A program made the position numbers and the translations under genes. Shown piece by piece: positions 1-11,650 of a stretch of 64,000 bases of DNA. Each line of letters begins with the position of its first letter. The first letter of the stretch is position 1. Source of the DNA: Rhipicephalus microplus (taxonomy: Eukaryota; Arthropoda; Arachnida; Ixodida; Ixodidae). Location of the stretch: positions 4,043,501 to 4,107,500 of the forward strand of contig NW_027464588.1 in NCBI RefSeq assembly GCF_043290135.1. Reading direction: 5' to 3'. The notes under the pieces are model-generated. The model saw nothing but the letters and a program-made list of their open reading frames with translations, did not search any database and was not told where the DNA came from.

Positions 1-140
1 ATATGTTTAACGTCAAGCGGTCATAAGTGTGCTGTTGAATGCTTCAGAGGAAGAGGGAGCAGAAATTTTGAGTTCTAGTGATGTAATTGAAAAAGGATCG
101 GAGGTAATCTTGGAGTAATTGAACCTAGAGCCTGTTAAAT

Positions 141-450
141 GAAGTCCGGAAGGAAGACCTGAAAAAGATTCTTTCCGAGTTTGAAGACGTGTTTTCAGAC
201 CGTCCCGGAAACGCGACGGTGATTGCACATGATATCGAGCTAACTTGTGAGGAGCCAATCCGTAGGAAGCCGTATTGTTCTTCCCTGTGCAACGTCGCAA
301 GTATTAGCCAATCTTGGTACCGCATAGGTATCGTCGCCTAAAAGTGGCCGGTTACTGAGATGAGGCATGATGCTCCAACAGCACAACTTCGACGCTCGCT
401 ACAGAAAAGGAAAGCTAAACGCTAATGCAGATGCATTGAGCCGTGCGTTT
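141..450 (+). pseudogene. Gypsy-4 pol remnant (pre-RT piece joined to RNase H tail)
   Basis: Two pieces of a Gypsy polyprotein lie close together. Bases 141-277 read as the segment before the reverse transcriptase fingers, with the signature FEDVFSDRPG followed by HDIEL and EEPIRRKPY. Bases 373-450 read as the end of the RNase H domain, RYRKGKLNANADALSRA. Everything between, the RT catalytic core and most of RNase H, is missing, so this is an internally deleted relic. The family assignment rests on these two conserved motifs. It lies just upstream of an LTR-like block on the same strand and is probably the body of the same element. Confidence 0.7.
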
Positions 451-581
451 AGTTAGTACCTTTTCCACCTTTCGGTTTCTCGCTGGTGATTCGGGGCAAA
501 ATTTTGTCCTCATCATGGCCTTAGCTGAGCGCTCTCGTCCAGAATAAGCTCAAGGAGCCAACTTTATCTTCTATTCTATTT

Positions 582-1511
582 TGTTACGTTGTTGTACGTG
601 TAAAAAATTGAGTTCTCAGTTTAAGAGTTACCTCTTGATGTAGAGGGAACGAAATTCCGATTGACACGAAACTAGGTATATGTTGTAATATACTGTGTCT
701 GGTGTTCTGTCGGGTGACCGAGGGCACTTGCTTGTGTCGTGTGTTGTCTGTTGTGGAACTGCTCTTGACAAGTTGCAGAACCACCGACAAGTGCTGAGAC
801 CAAAGGTCGTCAGAAGAGACGAGCGAAGCTGGTCGACAACTCGTGGCGACAAGCCAGTGAAGCTGGGATCCGTCCTCAAGAATGGAAAGTGTTCCCGGAA
901 CAGAGTCTGGAGCTGCATTCTTCCCATGGTCCTGGAGGCAAACCTGGAGGGACCTGGCGAACGAGCGTGCCTGACATTCGAGCAACGTGGAAGCAGCACG
1001 CTTTTCCAGCGCATTGTCTGGCGGTGGGGGTGCTGTTGTGCCTGCGAGTCCACACCGAACATTCATGCCTCCGAAAAAGGCAATCTGTGTCAAGGCCAGC
1101 ACGCGAGCCCGCCTGACGCGAAAAACTCAACGGTGTCATAACGCGGCGGTGCCTTTCTGTCGCGCACGCACAGCAAGCCCGTCAAAGCAATCGGCGCCTT
1201 CCTGTCTGGTGAGTCTCACGCAATGCGTGGCGACGTCACTCATCTTTGGGTGCAGCCACGTGCAGCGCAGCGGCGCCAGATTCGATGAGAATGACGCGGC
1301 CCAGCGGCGACCCCATTGGAGGATTCTGACCTGGCGGCCAGCGGCGCTTCTGGTTGGATATTTGGTTACTCAAGGAAGCCTCCCCGTGCATATAAAAAAA
1401 AGCCCTGCGGCGCGTCGCGAGCAGTAGATTCGTGTGTCAGAGAAGAGACCTCGGCTCTTCGAGTCTCTAAACTGTCAGCCCCAGTGCCGAATTTGTAACA
1501 CCTCTGTATAT
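582..1511 (+). repeat. LTR of Gypsy-4, left part
   Basis: The block begins TGTTACG (582) downstream of the pol debris. It has no sustained reading frame and carries a TATA box near its right end. It is cut at about 1511 by Gypsy-1. The continuation at 16104-16282 ends CATAACA, which is inverted relative to TGTTACG as expected for an LTR. The LTR would be about 1.1 kb once the insertion is removed. Boundaries are inferred from terminal motifs because no second copy is present. Confidence 0.5.
1386..1397 (+). promoter_or_regulatory. TATA box of the Gypsy-4 LTR
   Basis: The sequence GTGCATATAAAAAA lies in GC-rich LTR sequence, about 90 bases before what would be the U3/R boundary. Position and context fit an RNA polymerase II core promoter of an LTR element. 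It is predicted from sequence only. Confidence 0.4.
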
Positions 1512-1513
1512 AA

Positions 1514-1784
1514 TGCCACGTTTCAATTACCAAGTTTTGTTATCGTCCCAAAACACTGCACAGTTTTTAGCGCACACCGCGCCTGCAGTTTTCGAGAAGC
1601 TGCAGTTTTCGACAAGTAGATCATTTCGATAAGATCACGCCTACTCTGCGAACTGTACAGACTATTCTGGAACCTACGCCACCGCTAGCGATAACGCTAG
1701 AACATTCGACGGCAAGAGTATAAATGCCGATGCGCTTCGCTGCTTGTGAGTAGTTGATCGACGGCCGACGCTCCATTCACTGCT
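1514..1784 (+). repeat. Gypsy-1 5' LTR, left part (split by LINE-1)
   Basis: This stretch matches the start of the right LTR at 15713-16103 along its length. Both start TGCCACGTT, share CTGCAGTTTTCGAGAAGCT and the run TTTCGATAAGATCACGCCTA, carry TATAAATGC (TATA box here at 1719-1725), and contain TTGATCGACGGCCGACGCTC. The match stops at 1784 and resumes at 7089, where the right copy continues without interruption. The LTR was therefore split by a later insertion. Confidence 0.85.
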
Positions 1785-1957
1785 TACCTGGCGCCGGGCA
1801 TCGCGCCACCAGGCACGCCGCCATTCGTCGACCTCATCTTATCGAGCATCAGGCGAACCCCTGGACAAGCCCCCGGCTCTGTCCAGGCCTTCATCGTGAG
1901 CCGACGCCCGAACACCACAGCGCAAGCCGTGGGAGCCAGGGCCAGGACGAAAGTGTG

Positions 1958-3298
1958 ATGGCTTTCGCAGCGCCGCCACCGACAGCTCATTGCTTTACCT
2001 TCCGCGCTCCCGAGGGGAGCACCGTCGACGACATCATAGATGCTCTCGAACCAGTAACCGGCCCAGCCATATCAAGTCCCTCAAGCACATGGGAGGTTCA
2101 AAGTTCGGCACCGCAGCCGCAAACGTTCATGCATTCTCTTGAACGGCGAATCAGTTCCACTAGTCAGCGTAGGTCCTGAAATAGTCCACGTCACAGTCTT
2201 CCGGGTACCGCTTTGGGTAAGCGACGCAGCCCTAGCGACTGCTCTCTCCACCTACGGCAACGTGCAACATATCCACGAGCCACTGTTTAAGGGCCGCCCT
2301 GGGGTTGGCACAGGTGTTCGTGTGGCGCGAGTGGAAATTAAAAGCCAAATACCAAACTTTCTGACAGTCCAAGGCTACAACGTCACTTGTGACAACCGGG
2401 GTGTCAAGAAAGTGTGCTCTAAGTGCAGGAATGCTGTCCACATCGCCAAAGATTCTGCCACGCCCCGTTGCACGCGCTGCAACGAGTTTGGCAATGCCAC
2501 AGAGGGATGCACAGAACCGTGCCGCAGGTGCTCGGGCAGCCATGCAACAGCTGACTGCGTACGTTCGAAGTCCTTCGCAGTGGCTGCAGCAGCGGCAACC
2601 GAAAAACAAGCGTGCAACGACCTCACGCCCGCATTGCAAGATAATTATCCGGCGCTCGAGCCTGCGAGCGACACTGACACAAGCGCACTGACGCCGATGC
2701 TGAACCACAAGACACAGTACACCTGCCTCCCCTGTCTGAGAAAGCCTCGTCAACCCTTCACACCCCGTCCTAGACTAGCGACTTCTCGCCGGACGCCTAT
2801 GAAGAACACAGCTCATCCAAAGCTGAAGCCTGAGTGCCCGCACTTAGCAGAGACCACGAGAGCTACAGCTCGGACACAGTTGGCACCACCAGTAGCTCCG
2901 AGGCGCCGAGAGCTTCGATGGGACGCGGCACCCGAACAATGGGACGTGCAGACACTCCTATCATCGGCCCAGACAAGACCATAACAGTGATTACGCCACC
3001 GACAAGGACGAGCACCCGCGCCAGCAAGTACTCGGCTCAGACCCGCAAACTGAGCCTGTCAAACCCTATTTACCAGAATACAGGTGCGGACGCCGATGCG
3101 AGTGTCGGTGCCAGCGCCATGGAAATAGACCGTCCAGTCACCAAACGAGCCCACCCACCATCCACGGACTCTGAGGGCTCTACAGACAGTAAGAAGCCCC
3201 CAAAACTCGCTAATGCTCTGACTACTTCAGAGCATTTCTCTCTTCAGTTTAGTTCACTCGTTGAGCGCTTGCCCCACACCCTCAAGGGGTTTCTATGA
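1958..3298 (+). pseudogene. LINE-1 ORF1 (nucleic-acid-binding protein), frameshifted
   Basis: The likely start is ATG at 1958 (MAFAAPPPTAHCFTF). The protein then moves through three frame segments: 1958 to about 2130, about 2139-2900 and about 2834-3298. Around 2410-2560 there is a Cys/His-rich block with CSKC, CTRC and CRRC pairs, the remains of CCHC zinc knuckles that bind element RNA. Upstream of it is an RRM-like segment (HVTVFRVPLWV). The C-terminal part is low-complexity, rich in Ser, Thr and Pro. In this family ORF1 coats the RNA in the ribonucleoprotein particle. At least two frameshifts make this copy non-functional. Confidence 0.65.
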
Positions 3299-6200
3299 AG
3301 TTTGCGCGCACTCCCCCTATTTTCAGAATGGCTACGGTGCATTTTCTCTCCTTAAACGTCAGGGGTTTCAGACGCCGAGATAAGCAGAAAGAAGTCATGC
3401 TCTTCGCAAGGTCACGTCATGTCGATATCCTTTTCTTACAGGAATGTAATTTTAGAACCCCTTTTGATGTGCAATCCTTTCGTTCACATTTTGGAGTCGA
3501 GGCCTTTTTTTCGCTGATTGATTCAAAGATGTGTTTTTTTGACACCAACGTTACGTCGAAGAGCCCACCGGGTTTATGGTTTTGACGGCCGCACACTAGG
3601 TGTAGACTTTGACCTTCATGGCAGACGAGTATGGGCGCTCGTAATGTATGCCCCAGCCCAATGTGGGGGCACGGCCGACTTTTCAATTCACTCGACTCAT
3701 TTATGTTTGACAGTTACCCCACTTCCTTAGTTGGAGATTTCAACTGTGTTGAGGACACCGACAGAGAAGCGCGTGAACGCAGCCAAAGCAGACAATATAG
3801 CGGAGTTAGCGCATTGTGACAACTCATCTGCAATTTCAAGCTCAGGGATGCGTGGGTTGACACTCACGGGAATGACTTCGTTGCAACCTGGCAACGCGGT
3901 CCAAACATGACTCGGCTAGATCACTACTAGTTTCCAGAAGTGCTAGCCACTCATGTCCTTAATTGTGAGGTCTTACATTTCTCACCGGACGTTCCATGCA
4001 TTACAGATCATTTTTCAGTGTCTGTAAAACTTTTTTGAACAATTCACTACATTTAGAAACTATTGAAAAATGAACACCACGCTCATGCACGACCCGGAAA
4101 GCGTAGCATTACTGCGCAATGCACTAGAGCGAGTGTGCGATAGGCCACCTGAACCCCGCAACTGGGACGCATTGAAACACAGTTGGCGCGCCGAGCTTAT
4201 CAAAGCGGGGCGCGAAAGGAAAGCGCGCCTGACAACAGAGATAAACGACACGCTACGAAAAGCGCGCATTGTACGCAGAGGCAAGACTCTGACGTTCGCA
4301 ATGCACGACTATCTCTATCAGTTAAATGCGCGGTACGAACTTCTGCTACGTCTTAGTTCGCGCGCGGCTGCGCAGTTTTTTATCAACGGACGACCGGTTT
4401 CAGACCCAGCGGTTCTTCGAAATGTTCGCAACGGCTTCTTGGGTGAACACATGAATGCTCCTTTCGTTCAGTTACCGAACGGCGAACAGTATACACGAGC
4501 AGAAGACAGAATGAGAGTCTTTCAAACACATTTTTCGAATCTTTTCAGGGCGGAGAACACGAGCGACGTGAACTACACCACCATAGTTAACGAGTTTTGC
4601 GCGGGAATTTCCCGCATACCAGAGGAGCTCCGCGATGGTCTGTGCAGCCCAGTGACGCTGGATGAATTGCGCTTTGTGCTTCAGCACATGAACGCAACCG
4701 CCGCCGCCGGCCCTGACGGGATACCTTTGAGTTTCTACAAAACCTTCCTTGAAACAATACAAGACCATCTTTTGACAATGCTAAATCGGCTTCTTGCTGA
4801 CGAAATCAGACCGAATACGTTTCGAGAGAGCAGAGTTATACTCTCGCCTAAAAGCGAAGGAGAGCCGTCCGATCCAAAGGCGTGGAGGCCCATTTTCCTA
4901 CTTAGCTCAGATTATAAGATATTGACAGCCATCCTTGCAAGCCGCATAACTACCATTCTACCGGAAATAGTAAGCGACATACAAACATGCTGTGTCCCAG
5001 GTCGTACGATCTATACCTAGCTTGCGCTGACTCGCGATTTATTCACGTACGCTACAAAAACACAAATATCTGGCGTTTTTGTTTCCTTGGACCAGGAAAA
5101 AGCTTTTGATCGCATAGAATGGAACTATCTCTTCGCTGTCCTTGAGTGTTATGGCTTCCCAGCACATTTAACTGACACCCTCCGTTTACTTTACACAGAC
5201 TTAGAAACGTCATTAGTAGTGAATGGCTATACAACTGAATCTATTGCAGTAAGTAGGAGAATTCGACAAGGCTGTGCCTTCTCCGCAATTCTCTTTGTAA
5301 TATGCATAGATTCATTATTGAAACAAATCCAGAAATGTACTTTGATACGTGGTTTCTCTCTTCCAGGCTTGGGCGAAGTGAAAGTAGCGGCATACGCCGA
5401 TGACATCTCGTTGTTTATTCGGAACATAGATAGCTACAGCGCCTTTCAGCGAATATTCCACGCGTATAGTCACCTGTCAGGAGTACGTCCTAATCCCGTC
5501 AAAAGCAAGGCATTGTGCTTTGGGATGCATATTGAAGAGTTCCCTGATGGCGTCCAAATCGTCCAAGGCGTTAGAGTCTTAGGTGTAACTTTCCTTTCGA
5601 CTGGTGAGGTAGCCCACACCACATGGAAAGAATTCCAACACAAAGTGGACAGACGCATTGAAGTCGCCAGAACGTTTCAACTACCTTTTACTGAAAGAGC
5701 TTATTTAATTAAATCCAGCATAACAGCGCCACTGCTTTATGTAGCCAGAATTGCACGACCACCTCGACGGGGTTTGCTGAGAGGGGCTACTGTGTGCGGC
5801 TCCTTTTTTTTAGGATGGCCACGCCCCAGCTGTTGCCAGAGCCTTGGTCCGCCTACCAGTAAAATGGGGAGGGCTCAGTGTACCCAACCTTGATGTAATA
5901 GCTGCATGTTGGCTTTCAAAAACACCTGGGCACTCTTAGAGAACTCATCGTATTGAGGCAGGCAACTTGTAGTGTATCTACTAGGAACCTCTAGAAGACT
6001 TTTTGGTATGGCAAACGACACGGGACCAGCTGCTGAGCAGCCACCAGCGTATTACACACATGTTATAAAATCTTTGCAACAATGGCGAAACGATTTTCCT
6101 GTTCAAGAACTTATGGAAATGTCCCCCGCAGACATGAGCGAATTATTAGCATTCAAAAGCCTATCTGAAAAACAACGCCGGAAATGCCGGGCGAAAAGAC

Positions 6201-6607
6201 GCTGGACTCTTACAAACACGTCTCTTCCCTCCAAAGTCAGTGACCTAAACTGGCTCAGGGAATGGGGGGCTTTACCAACGGCCGACCGCCTTGTGGCATG
6301 GGGCGTGACCTCCTCCGCCACATGCCCGCAATGGGGTCGCGTCGAAACACTGAACCATGTCTGCCATGAATGTGTAGTATCGCGCACCTTTTGGCGCATG
6401 GTTACCAGAATGTTCCAAACAAGTATTCAGTGGAAGTCTAGCCACAGGGATAACTTTGTCGTACTCTTAATGGCTATCGGAGCCTTCGTCTTATGGAAAC
6501 GAAGGGGACTGGCCTGCCTGAGGGGACGCCCCCAGAGAGCCTTGTTTCCCCTACTACATCGGCTAAGAAACATAATGCTTATACATCCTAACGCAGAACT
6601 AGTCTAG
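3295..6607 (+). pseudogene. LINE-1 ORF2 (endonuclease-reverse transcriptase), degraded
   Basis: The N-terminal endonuclease begins near 3328 (VHFLSLNVRGF) with VDILFLQE, and GDFNC at about 3735. It is broken by frameshifts at about 3540-3640 and stops at 3817 and 3928. From 4070 a long frame holds the linker and RT fingers (AAAGPDGIPLSFYK), interrupted by one TAG at 5018. The palm follows (SLDQEKAFDRIEWNY, RQGCAFSAILF), with the catalytic YADD at 5393-5404. Another shift falls near 5760-5890. The C-terminus (5972-6607) has a CX-type zinc segment (TCPQWG ... NHVCHEC) typical of the C-terminal region in L1/Tx1 proteins. Normal function would be nicking target DNA and priming reverse transcription there; this copy cannot make the full protein. 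Confidence 0.75.
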
Positions 6608-7088
6608 CTGGGAGAGGAGGCTTTCCTCCGACGGTGGTCTACACGATTTATTATCGTAAAAAACAACAGAGTGTCCATGCCTTTCCTCCCTTATTGAGGA
6701 GGTGGGCTAGAGCTTGTATCGCTGTGACATTACAGTGTGTATTTTTCTTTTCTTCTTTAGAAACGTGTATTTTTGTGCAATAATGTTCTTGAGCGGGAGA
6801 GCAAATGGTCCTCACAAGTGAACGCAAAATATCCCGCTACACTGTGAATGACCTCACCTTGTTTGTTCATATAGCCTTACTGTTCATTTAAGTTTATTCA
6901 TCTCGATGTCATGAATGTCCTGTCTTTGTTGTACAAATTTTGCATTGTACGTCACTGCATACGCTATAAGTTCTTTCGCTTTATATAACAGCTTGCATTG
7001 TACATACGCATTGTTCACCATTGTCCGTTTTTAAGTGTGCACATAGGCTGTGTAAGATATATCCGGAAATCAAATTTTCTTAAACAAT

Positions 7089-7209
7089 ATCAGTCCAAGA
7101 CTGCTACTGTAATCGGACTTTCCATATACCAGGCACAGGTTCACCCAAATAAACAGTTAAATTCCAACACAAAGTCTCCTGTCTTTGGCCACGTCACGAC
7201 CCCGTGACA
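7089..7209 (+). repeat. Gypsy-1 5' LTR, right part
   Basis: Sequence from ATCAGTCCAAGACTGCTAC to CCCCGTGACA matches the last ~120 bases of the right LTR (15985-16103). It restarts exactly where the left half stopped at 1784. The terminal CGTGACA is the inverted counterpart of the LTR start TGCCACG. Confidence 0.85.
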
Positions 7210-7211
7210 TC

Positions 7212-7229
7212 TGGTGGAGGTGCTGAGTA
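7212..7229 (+). promoter_or_regulatory. Primer-binding site of Gypsy-1
   Basis: TGGTGGAGGTGCTGAG starts two bases after the LTR end. A TGG start complements the CCA end of a tRNA primer. A similar word, TGGTGGAGAGTGCAGG, follows the 5' LTR of Gypsy-3 (minus strand), which supports both the site and the kinship. The primer tRNA cannot be named from this window. Confidence 0.6.
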
Positions 7230-7433
7230 AAGATCCCAGTACCTCTCGCAGATCAGGAATCTGCAGAGCGAGAGCACAGCGCAGGAATCTGAACAGCGAG
7301 AGTCACTATTAACGACCGTATTTATCCTACAGACTTCGTAGTCCTACAGCGTTGCTCGAGAGATGTCATATTTGGCAAGGACTTCTTATGCTTCCGTGGT
7401 GCTGTCATCAACCTAAAAACCCAGTCGATAACG
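7230..7433 (+). other. Gypsy-1 leader sequence before the Gypsy-2 insertion
   Basis: About 200 bases follow the primer-binding site and carry no reading frame of note. They contain a short imperfect repeat (CGCAGATCAGGAATCTG / CGCAGGAATCTGAACAG). This is probably the 5' untranslated leader. Gypsy-1 gag and protease, expected next, are absent; Gypsy-2 sits here instead. Confidence 0.45.
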
Positions 7434-8148
7434 TGTGGGAATTGAGGCTTGCCCGCTACCTTTGCGCGGGCTTTGCCGCCTTTTCTGTCGTTCTCATGTC
7501 CCGACATGTCTGCCCTCCTTTGCTGTCTGCCGCGTTGAGAGAGCGGAGTGACGTTTAACTCCCTCACCCAGTAGCGGATGTTGACTTTGGCGCCGCGCGC
7601 GGGGACTCACGAGAGGTTTTCGTGCGCTGCGTCGGGAGCGGACAGATACTCTCCGGGACAGCAAACGGTGAGCCACGCAATCTTTTCTGTCCGTCTACTC
7701 CCGCCACTCGGGGCTCGTCGGATTTCGCTTACGGCGCCTCGCCCCCGAGGCGAACGCTCACCTTTTGTCGGCCGAGGGGTGGTACGGTGTCCTAGTGCGT
7801 GGCCTAGCTACGCTGACGCGTCTCCCTTCGAAGCGAACGCGAGCGCCTTTGCCATCGCTCGAGCAACCGGGCCTTGGTCCCGGTGTCTCCGTGGATCACT
7901 TCTACCGCGGAGGCGTGCTCGTGGCGCCCTGTGTAATACTTTGTGCCCGTGGCGTGGATAAGCCTATTTGATTTCCCGGCGCGCCTTTTGCAACGGGCTG
8001 TACTGCGTTTTGTGTTGCCACAATAAAGTGTTGCGACTTTGAGCAGTATCGTGTTCTCGCCACGTCGACGATTAACGCGTGCCCTGCAGCTCGCTAAGAC
8101 CGGACCCACGCTAGTGGCCGTACTCCTTCGGGATACGTGTAGACCACA
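7434..8148 (+). repeat. Gypsy-2 5' LTR
   Basis: The 715-base block starts TGTGG and ends CCACA, perfectly inverted termini. It carries AATAAA at 8022 and is followed at once by a primer-binding site. It is GC-rich and lacks coding signal. I could not find a matching 3' LTR after the pol gene, so the left boundary rests on the terminal motif alone. Confidence 0.6.
8022..8027 (+). promoter_or_regulatory. Polyadenylation signal in Gypsy-2 LTR
   Basis: AATAAA lies about 120 bases before the LTR end, the usual position for the R/U5 poly(A) signal of an LTR element. Confidence 0.5.
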
Positions 8149-8149
8149 C

Positions 8150-8166
8150 TGGCGCCCAATGTGGTA
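8150..8166 (+). promoter_or_regulatory. Primer-binding site of Gypsy-2
   Basis: TGGCGCCCAATGTGG starts one base after the LTR end. TGGCGCC is a very common primer-binding start in Gypsy elements. It differs from the Gypsy-1 and Gypsy-3 sites, which fits a different lineage. Confidence 0.7.
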
Positions 8167-8234
8167 TCCAAAGCTGTAGCTTTTGACTGCTCTTACCGAG
8201 TCAGTTCGCCTGCGCATTTCGGGCTCGTCGCAAC

Positions 8235-9838
8235 ATGGCTGCTTCGCGGGATTTTTGTCAGCTGCCCCTTTTAGCGGATGCCGCGTTGCACAAGGAGGCC
8301 ATTGCCTCTATTGACGGGAACCGTTCTGCACCCGTCCGTGTCGGCACCCCCTATTGCTGTGACGACACGAGGCGCCTAGCCGCTCCCTTTGGAGATGGCG
8401 CGTCGCTTCGGAATGGGCCTCTTGCCCTACCCGAAAGTTACGCACAAGCGCCTCCGACTGCTAATGCGCCCTTCGGCATGCATGGCAGTTCGTGGGCACA
8501 GCGCTCGCAGTCGGTTCCCTGCGGAATTGACGGGGCGCAAGCCTTGGCCCTCGCCGACGTTTGCCCACCGTGAGCCGTGCAACCGACACTTCGACCGCAC
8601 GCTGAGCAGGCGCCTGAATTGTCGATGGTAGCCGCACCAAGTGCGCCTTTGGTTCGATAACAGGCCAATCCCACAAGGAGCCTATTTCGCTCTGGGAATG
8701 GCGCGCAGGGTGGTGGTCTGTTTGAAACCGCCCTACTGATCGAGCTGGGCGACTGCTCACCTTCGCTCGACCGCGCCGCTAACGCACCAACAGCTTCCTA
8801 CGAAGCCGGTGCGATGACGCAGACGTTGCTGCAAAACACCGTGCAGATGATCCAAGCACTCTCGGGAGCTGTGCAAACGCTTTCGGCTGGTCCGAAAAGC
8901 GGTCACCCCGCTGTTATGTTGTCTTTGCCAACCTACAGCGGATATGGTGATCAGCTCACCGCCCGAGATTACCTCGACTCTTTGTCACGTTATCAGAGAG
9001 CGATGGGTTTGGATGATAAGGTGGTGCTCGAACGTGTTTTTCCAGCTGCACTGACTGACACGGCAGCGAGATGGTATCGGCTTACCGGTTACCGTGCAGC
9101 AAACCTCGAGGAATTTCGTGCGGTCTTTTTGCGCGAATTCCTATCCGCTGACTACGAAAGTAGGATGTGGCGAGAGCTCGAGCTCCGTACACAAGCCCCT
9201 GATGAGTTTTTACAGGAGTATGTACGTGCGATGGATGAACTTATTTCTATCGCTGAGCCCCGAGCCTCGAACGAGGAACGCGTTGAACAGTGATATGGCA
9301 GGCACATCCGTCTTTTTCGGCAAACCTGCGTGGCGGCCGCTTCCGGGACTTGGAAGCGTTGGCCGCCGAAGCGAAGCGCATCCAAGGCGACATTCTCGCC
9401 GCGCGTGCCTGTTGCCCGCCGCCAGCCAGCGATGCCCTTGAGCCGCGCAGCGCTTGGAGAGGGGCCATGACCTTTCCCCAACGGCAACAGCCTCTCGGCG
9501 CCGCCTTTGCAGCTGCAACCGGCTGTGCGTGGGAGTTGAGCGATCGCGCTCTAGACCCCTTTACGCATGAAAGGCGGGCAGCCTGCGCTGCTCCGCATGA
9601 AACCTCCATACAGGGACGCTTTTCGACCCAACGTAATGTAGGATGTGCGGCTCGCAGAAACGTATCCTACGATAACGTAGCGAGCCGATCACGACAGCTC
9701 GAAGCTGCTCCGTCTGGGAATACAGACCGTGATGGAGTGCGCTGTTACCGCTGCGGTAAAAGAGGGCACATAGCAAGGGAATGCACCAGGCTCAGGCCTC
9801 CTGCGAGGCAGGGAAACAGGCTTCCGAGTCGTTCGTGA
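8235..9838 (+). pseudogene. Gypsy-2 gag
   Basis: A start ATG at 8235 opens a frame that meets TGA at 8571 and further stops. The same frame resumes at 8814 with the capsid-like core (LPTYSGYGDQLTARDYLDSL, AARWYRLTGYRAANLEEFR). A frameshift at about 9290 moves the rest to another frame, where FRDLEALAAEAKRIQGDI follows naturally. Near the end is a CCHC knuckle, CYRCGKRGHIARECTR (about 9745-9790), which binds the genomic RNA during packaging. Gag forms the particle shell. At least one stop cluster and one shift break this copy. The choice of 8235 as start is by frame continuity only. Confidence 0.7.
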
Positions 9839-10227
9839 ATGCACGAGCGACCCAACCTTTGCTTCTTCCTTCTGCCTGCAGGGCAAGCACTTTTCTTGCT
9901 GATACGCACGCGCTGTTCATTCTGGTCACCATTGCCGGCCTTGAATTTTCGGATTTGCTGGACACGGGCGCTAGCGCCTCGTTGTTTGGCGAACAGGTGT
10001 TGTCCCACTTGCAGAAGCACTCTGTGCGCTTGTGGGACAGCCGAACGACATTCACCCTTGCGAAAGGCGTGGCCCGTTCGCCTGGCACTGCGAGGTTGAC
10101 TGTCCGATGGGGAACAGTCCCCTTCGGGAACGGGAGGCGCGGCACGAACCGTGTCGTGCGCCAACTCCGGGGTCATACCCTGGCGTTCCGCGCTCGTCGG
10201 CTCGAAACCCCTGTGTGGATCAATTGA
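9839..10227 (+). pseudogene. Gypsy-2 aspartic protease
   Basis: The retropepsin active site LLDTGASASLFG is clear, with the catalytic Asp codon at 9961. It is preceded by LFILVTIAGLEF, the usual strand before the active site, and followed by a segment around residues 60-110. The frame differs from the gag zinc-knuckle frame, so a shift or programmed frameshift lies between them. The frame ends at 10225-10227, before the RT. The enzyme would cleave the gag-pol polyprotein. Confidence 0.7.
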
Positions 10228-10253
10228 CATGACACGAAGAGGCACTACACCCT

Positions 10254-11650
10254 TTGGTCGCCTGCGCGACTCATTTGGATGAAGCACAAAAGGCTCGTCT
10301 GTCGACACTGTTACGTCAGTACGACGAGCTCTTCACCGATCAACCTGGCTGCACCGATTCAGTGAGCCATGTGATCGAATCTGGTGACGCGCTTCCTTTG
10401 AAGTGTAACCCCAGGCCCGTCAGTCTCGCCAAAAGGCAGATTTTCGATGGGTTGCTAGATTAAATGCTTGCGGCTGGCATTATTCGCTGCTCGTCTAGCT
10501 CCTGGGCGTCTCCAATTGTGCTGGTGCCTAAGAAAGATGGCAGTCATCGTCTGTGCGTAGAATATCGCCGTCTGAATTGAGTGACTCGTAAGGATGCCTA
10601 TCCGCTCCCCACGATAAACTCCATGGTAGGTAACCTGGGTGATGCACGGTACTTTACCACGCTTGACGCCTCTAAAGGTTACCTACAGGTCCGGATGGGT
10701 AATCATGACCAGTGTAAAACTGCGTTCACGTCCCACAGAGGGTCGTTCGAGTTTACTCGTATGCCCTTTGGTCTTTGCAATGCTCCTGCGACGTTTCAAA
10801 GACTCATGGACCACGTCCTCGGGAAAGCAAAGTGGTCATACTGCATGTGCTACCTCGACGACATCGTGAAATTATTCACGAACCTTCGAAGAGCACTTGG
10901 CCCATGTTGCCGATGTACTCGAGAGGGCGAGGACCGCCGGGATGACATTTAACCCCGCTAAGGTCCAATTAACGCAGACCCGTGTTCAGTCGCTCGGGTT
11001 TACGCTGGGCGAAGGCTCCATAAAGCCGGATCGGGAGAAACTTCGAGCTATTCTTGATTTTCCCGTGCCCAAGGACGTACGTGGCCTTCGCCGCTTTTTA
11101 GGAATGGTCAATTTTTACCGTTCCTTCATTCCGTCCTGTGCCCAACTGCAGGTGCCCTTGAGCAAACTCTTGAGTAAGTCTTCTGAGTGGCAATGGGGAC
11201 TTGAGCAGGAGGAGGCGTTTTGCCGACTGTCTAACGCCATAGCGGAGACAGCGCAGCTCAAGCTCCCCGACCTGACCAGAGCGTTCGTTGTACAAACTGA
11301 TGTGAGCGATCTGGGTTTAGGACAGGAATACGATGGCGTGTTGCAGCCGCTCCTTGGTCTCTGCGGAGAAAGATTATTCCGTGACCGAAAAGGAGTGCCT
11401 CACCATCGTGTTTGCACTGCGGAAGTTTGACGTCTATCTTGATGATACAAAATTCGTTGTGCAAACGGATCACAGTGCGCTCAGCTGGCTGATGCGGCTC
11501 CGTGAGCCTGCCGGCAGGCTGGCGCACTGGGCTCTTCTTATACAGCACTATGACTTTTCGGTGCAGTATCGAAAGGGGAGCACCAACGTGGTAGCTGACG
11601 CGCTATCTCGTGCCCCATTGTCGGCCGAGGACCTTGATTCCGGTGCGAGA
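10254..11650 (+). pseudogene. Gypsy-2 reverse transcriptase and RNase H
   Basis: RT begins with LLRQYDELFTDQPGCT. A TAA interrupts at 10461, then [18 protein letters not shown] and VEYRRLN, a TGA at 10578, and DAYPLPTINSMV, FTTLDASKGYLQV and FTRMPFGLCNAPATFQRLMD. The catalytic YLDD is intact at 10851-10862. A frameshift near 10870-10897 leads to LRRFLGMVNFYRSFIP. RNase H starts at about 11270 (VVQTDVSDLGLG) and shifts frame again near 11330, continuing with EKDYSVTEKECLTIVFALRKF and VVADALSRAP. The domain order is normal for Gypsy. Two stops and two shifts make it a pseudogene. Confidence 0.8.

Larger units (their letters stand above)
1785..7088 (+). mobile_element. LINE-1: Tx1-like (L1 superfamily) non-LTR retrotransposon
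   Basis: A 5.3 kb element with an ORF1 (zinc knuckles) and an ORF2 (APE endonuclease, RT, C-terminal Cys/His segment) lies exactly between the two halves of the Gypsy-1 5' LTR. The style of ORF2 (RGFRRRDKQKE, FLQECNFR, GDFNCV, then SLDQEKAFDRIEW and AYADD) resembles Tx1/L1-type elements rather than the I-clade LINEs elsewhere in the window. The 3' UTR is 6608-7088 and there is no clear poly(A) tail. I found no convincing target-site duplication at the junctions, so one flank may have been lost. Confidence 0.75.

Noticed and set aside
584..1427. Overlapping frames of 75-172 codons on both strands
   Set aside because: They lie in the GC-rich LTR of Gypsy-4, overlap one another in several frames and show no domain motif.
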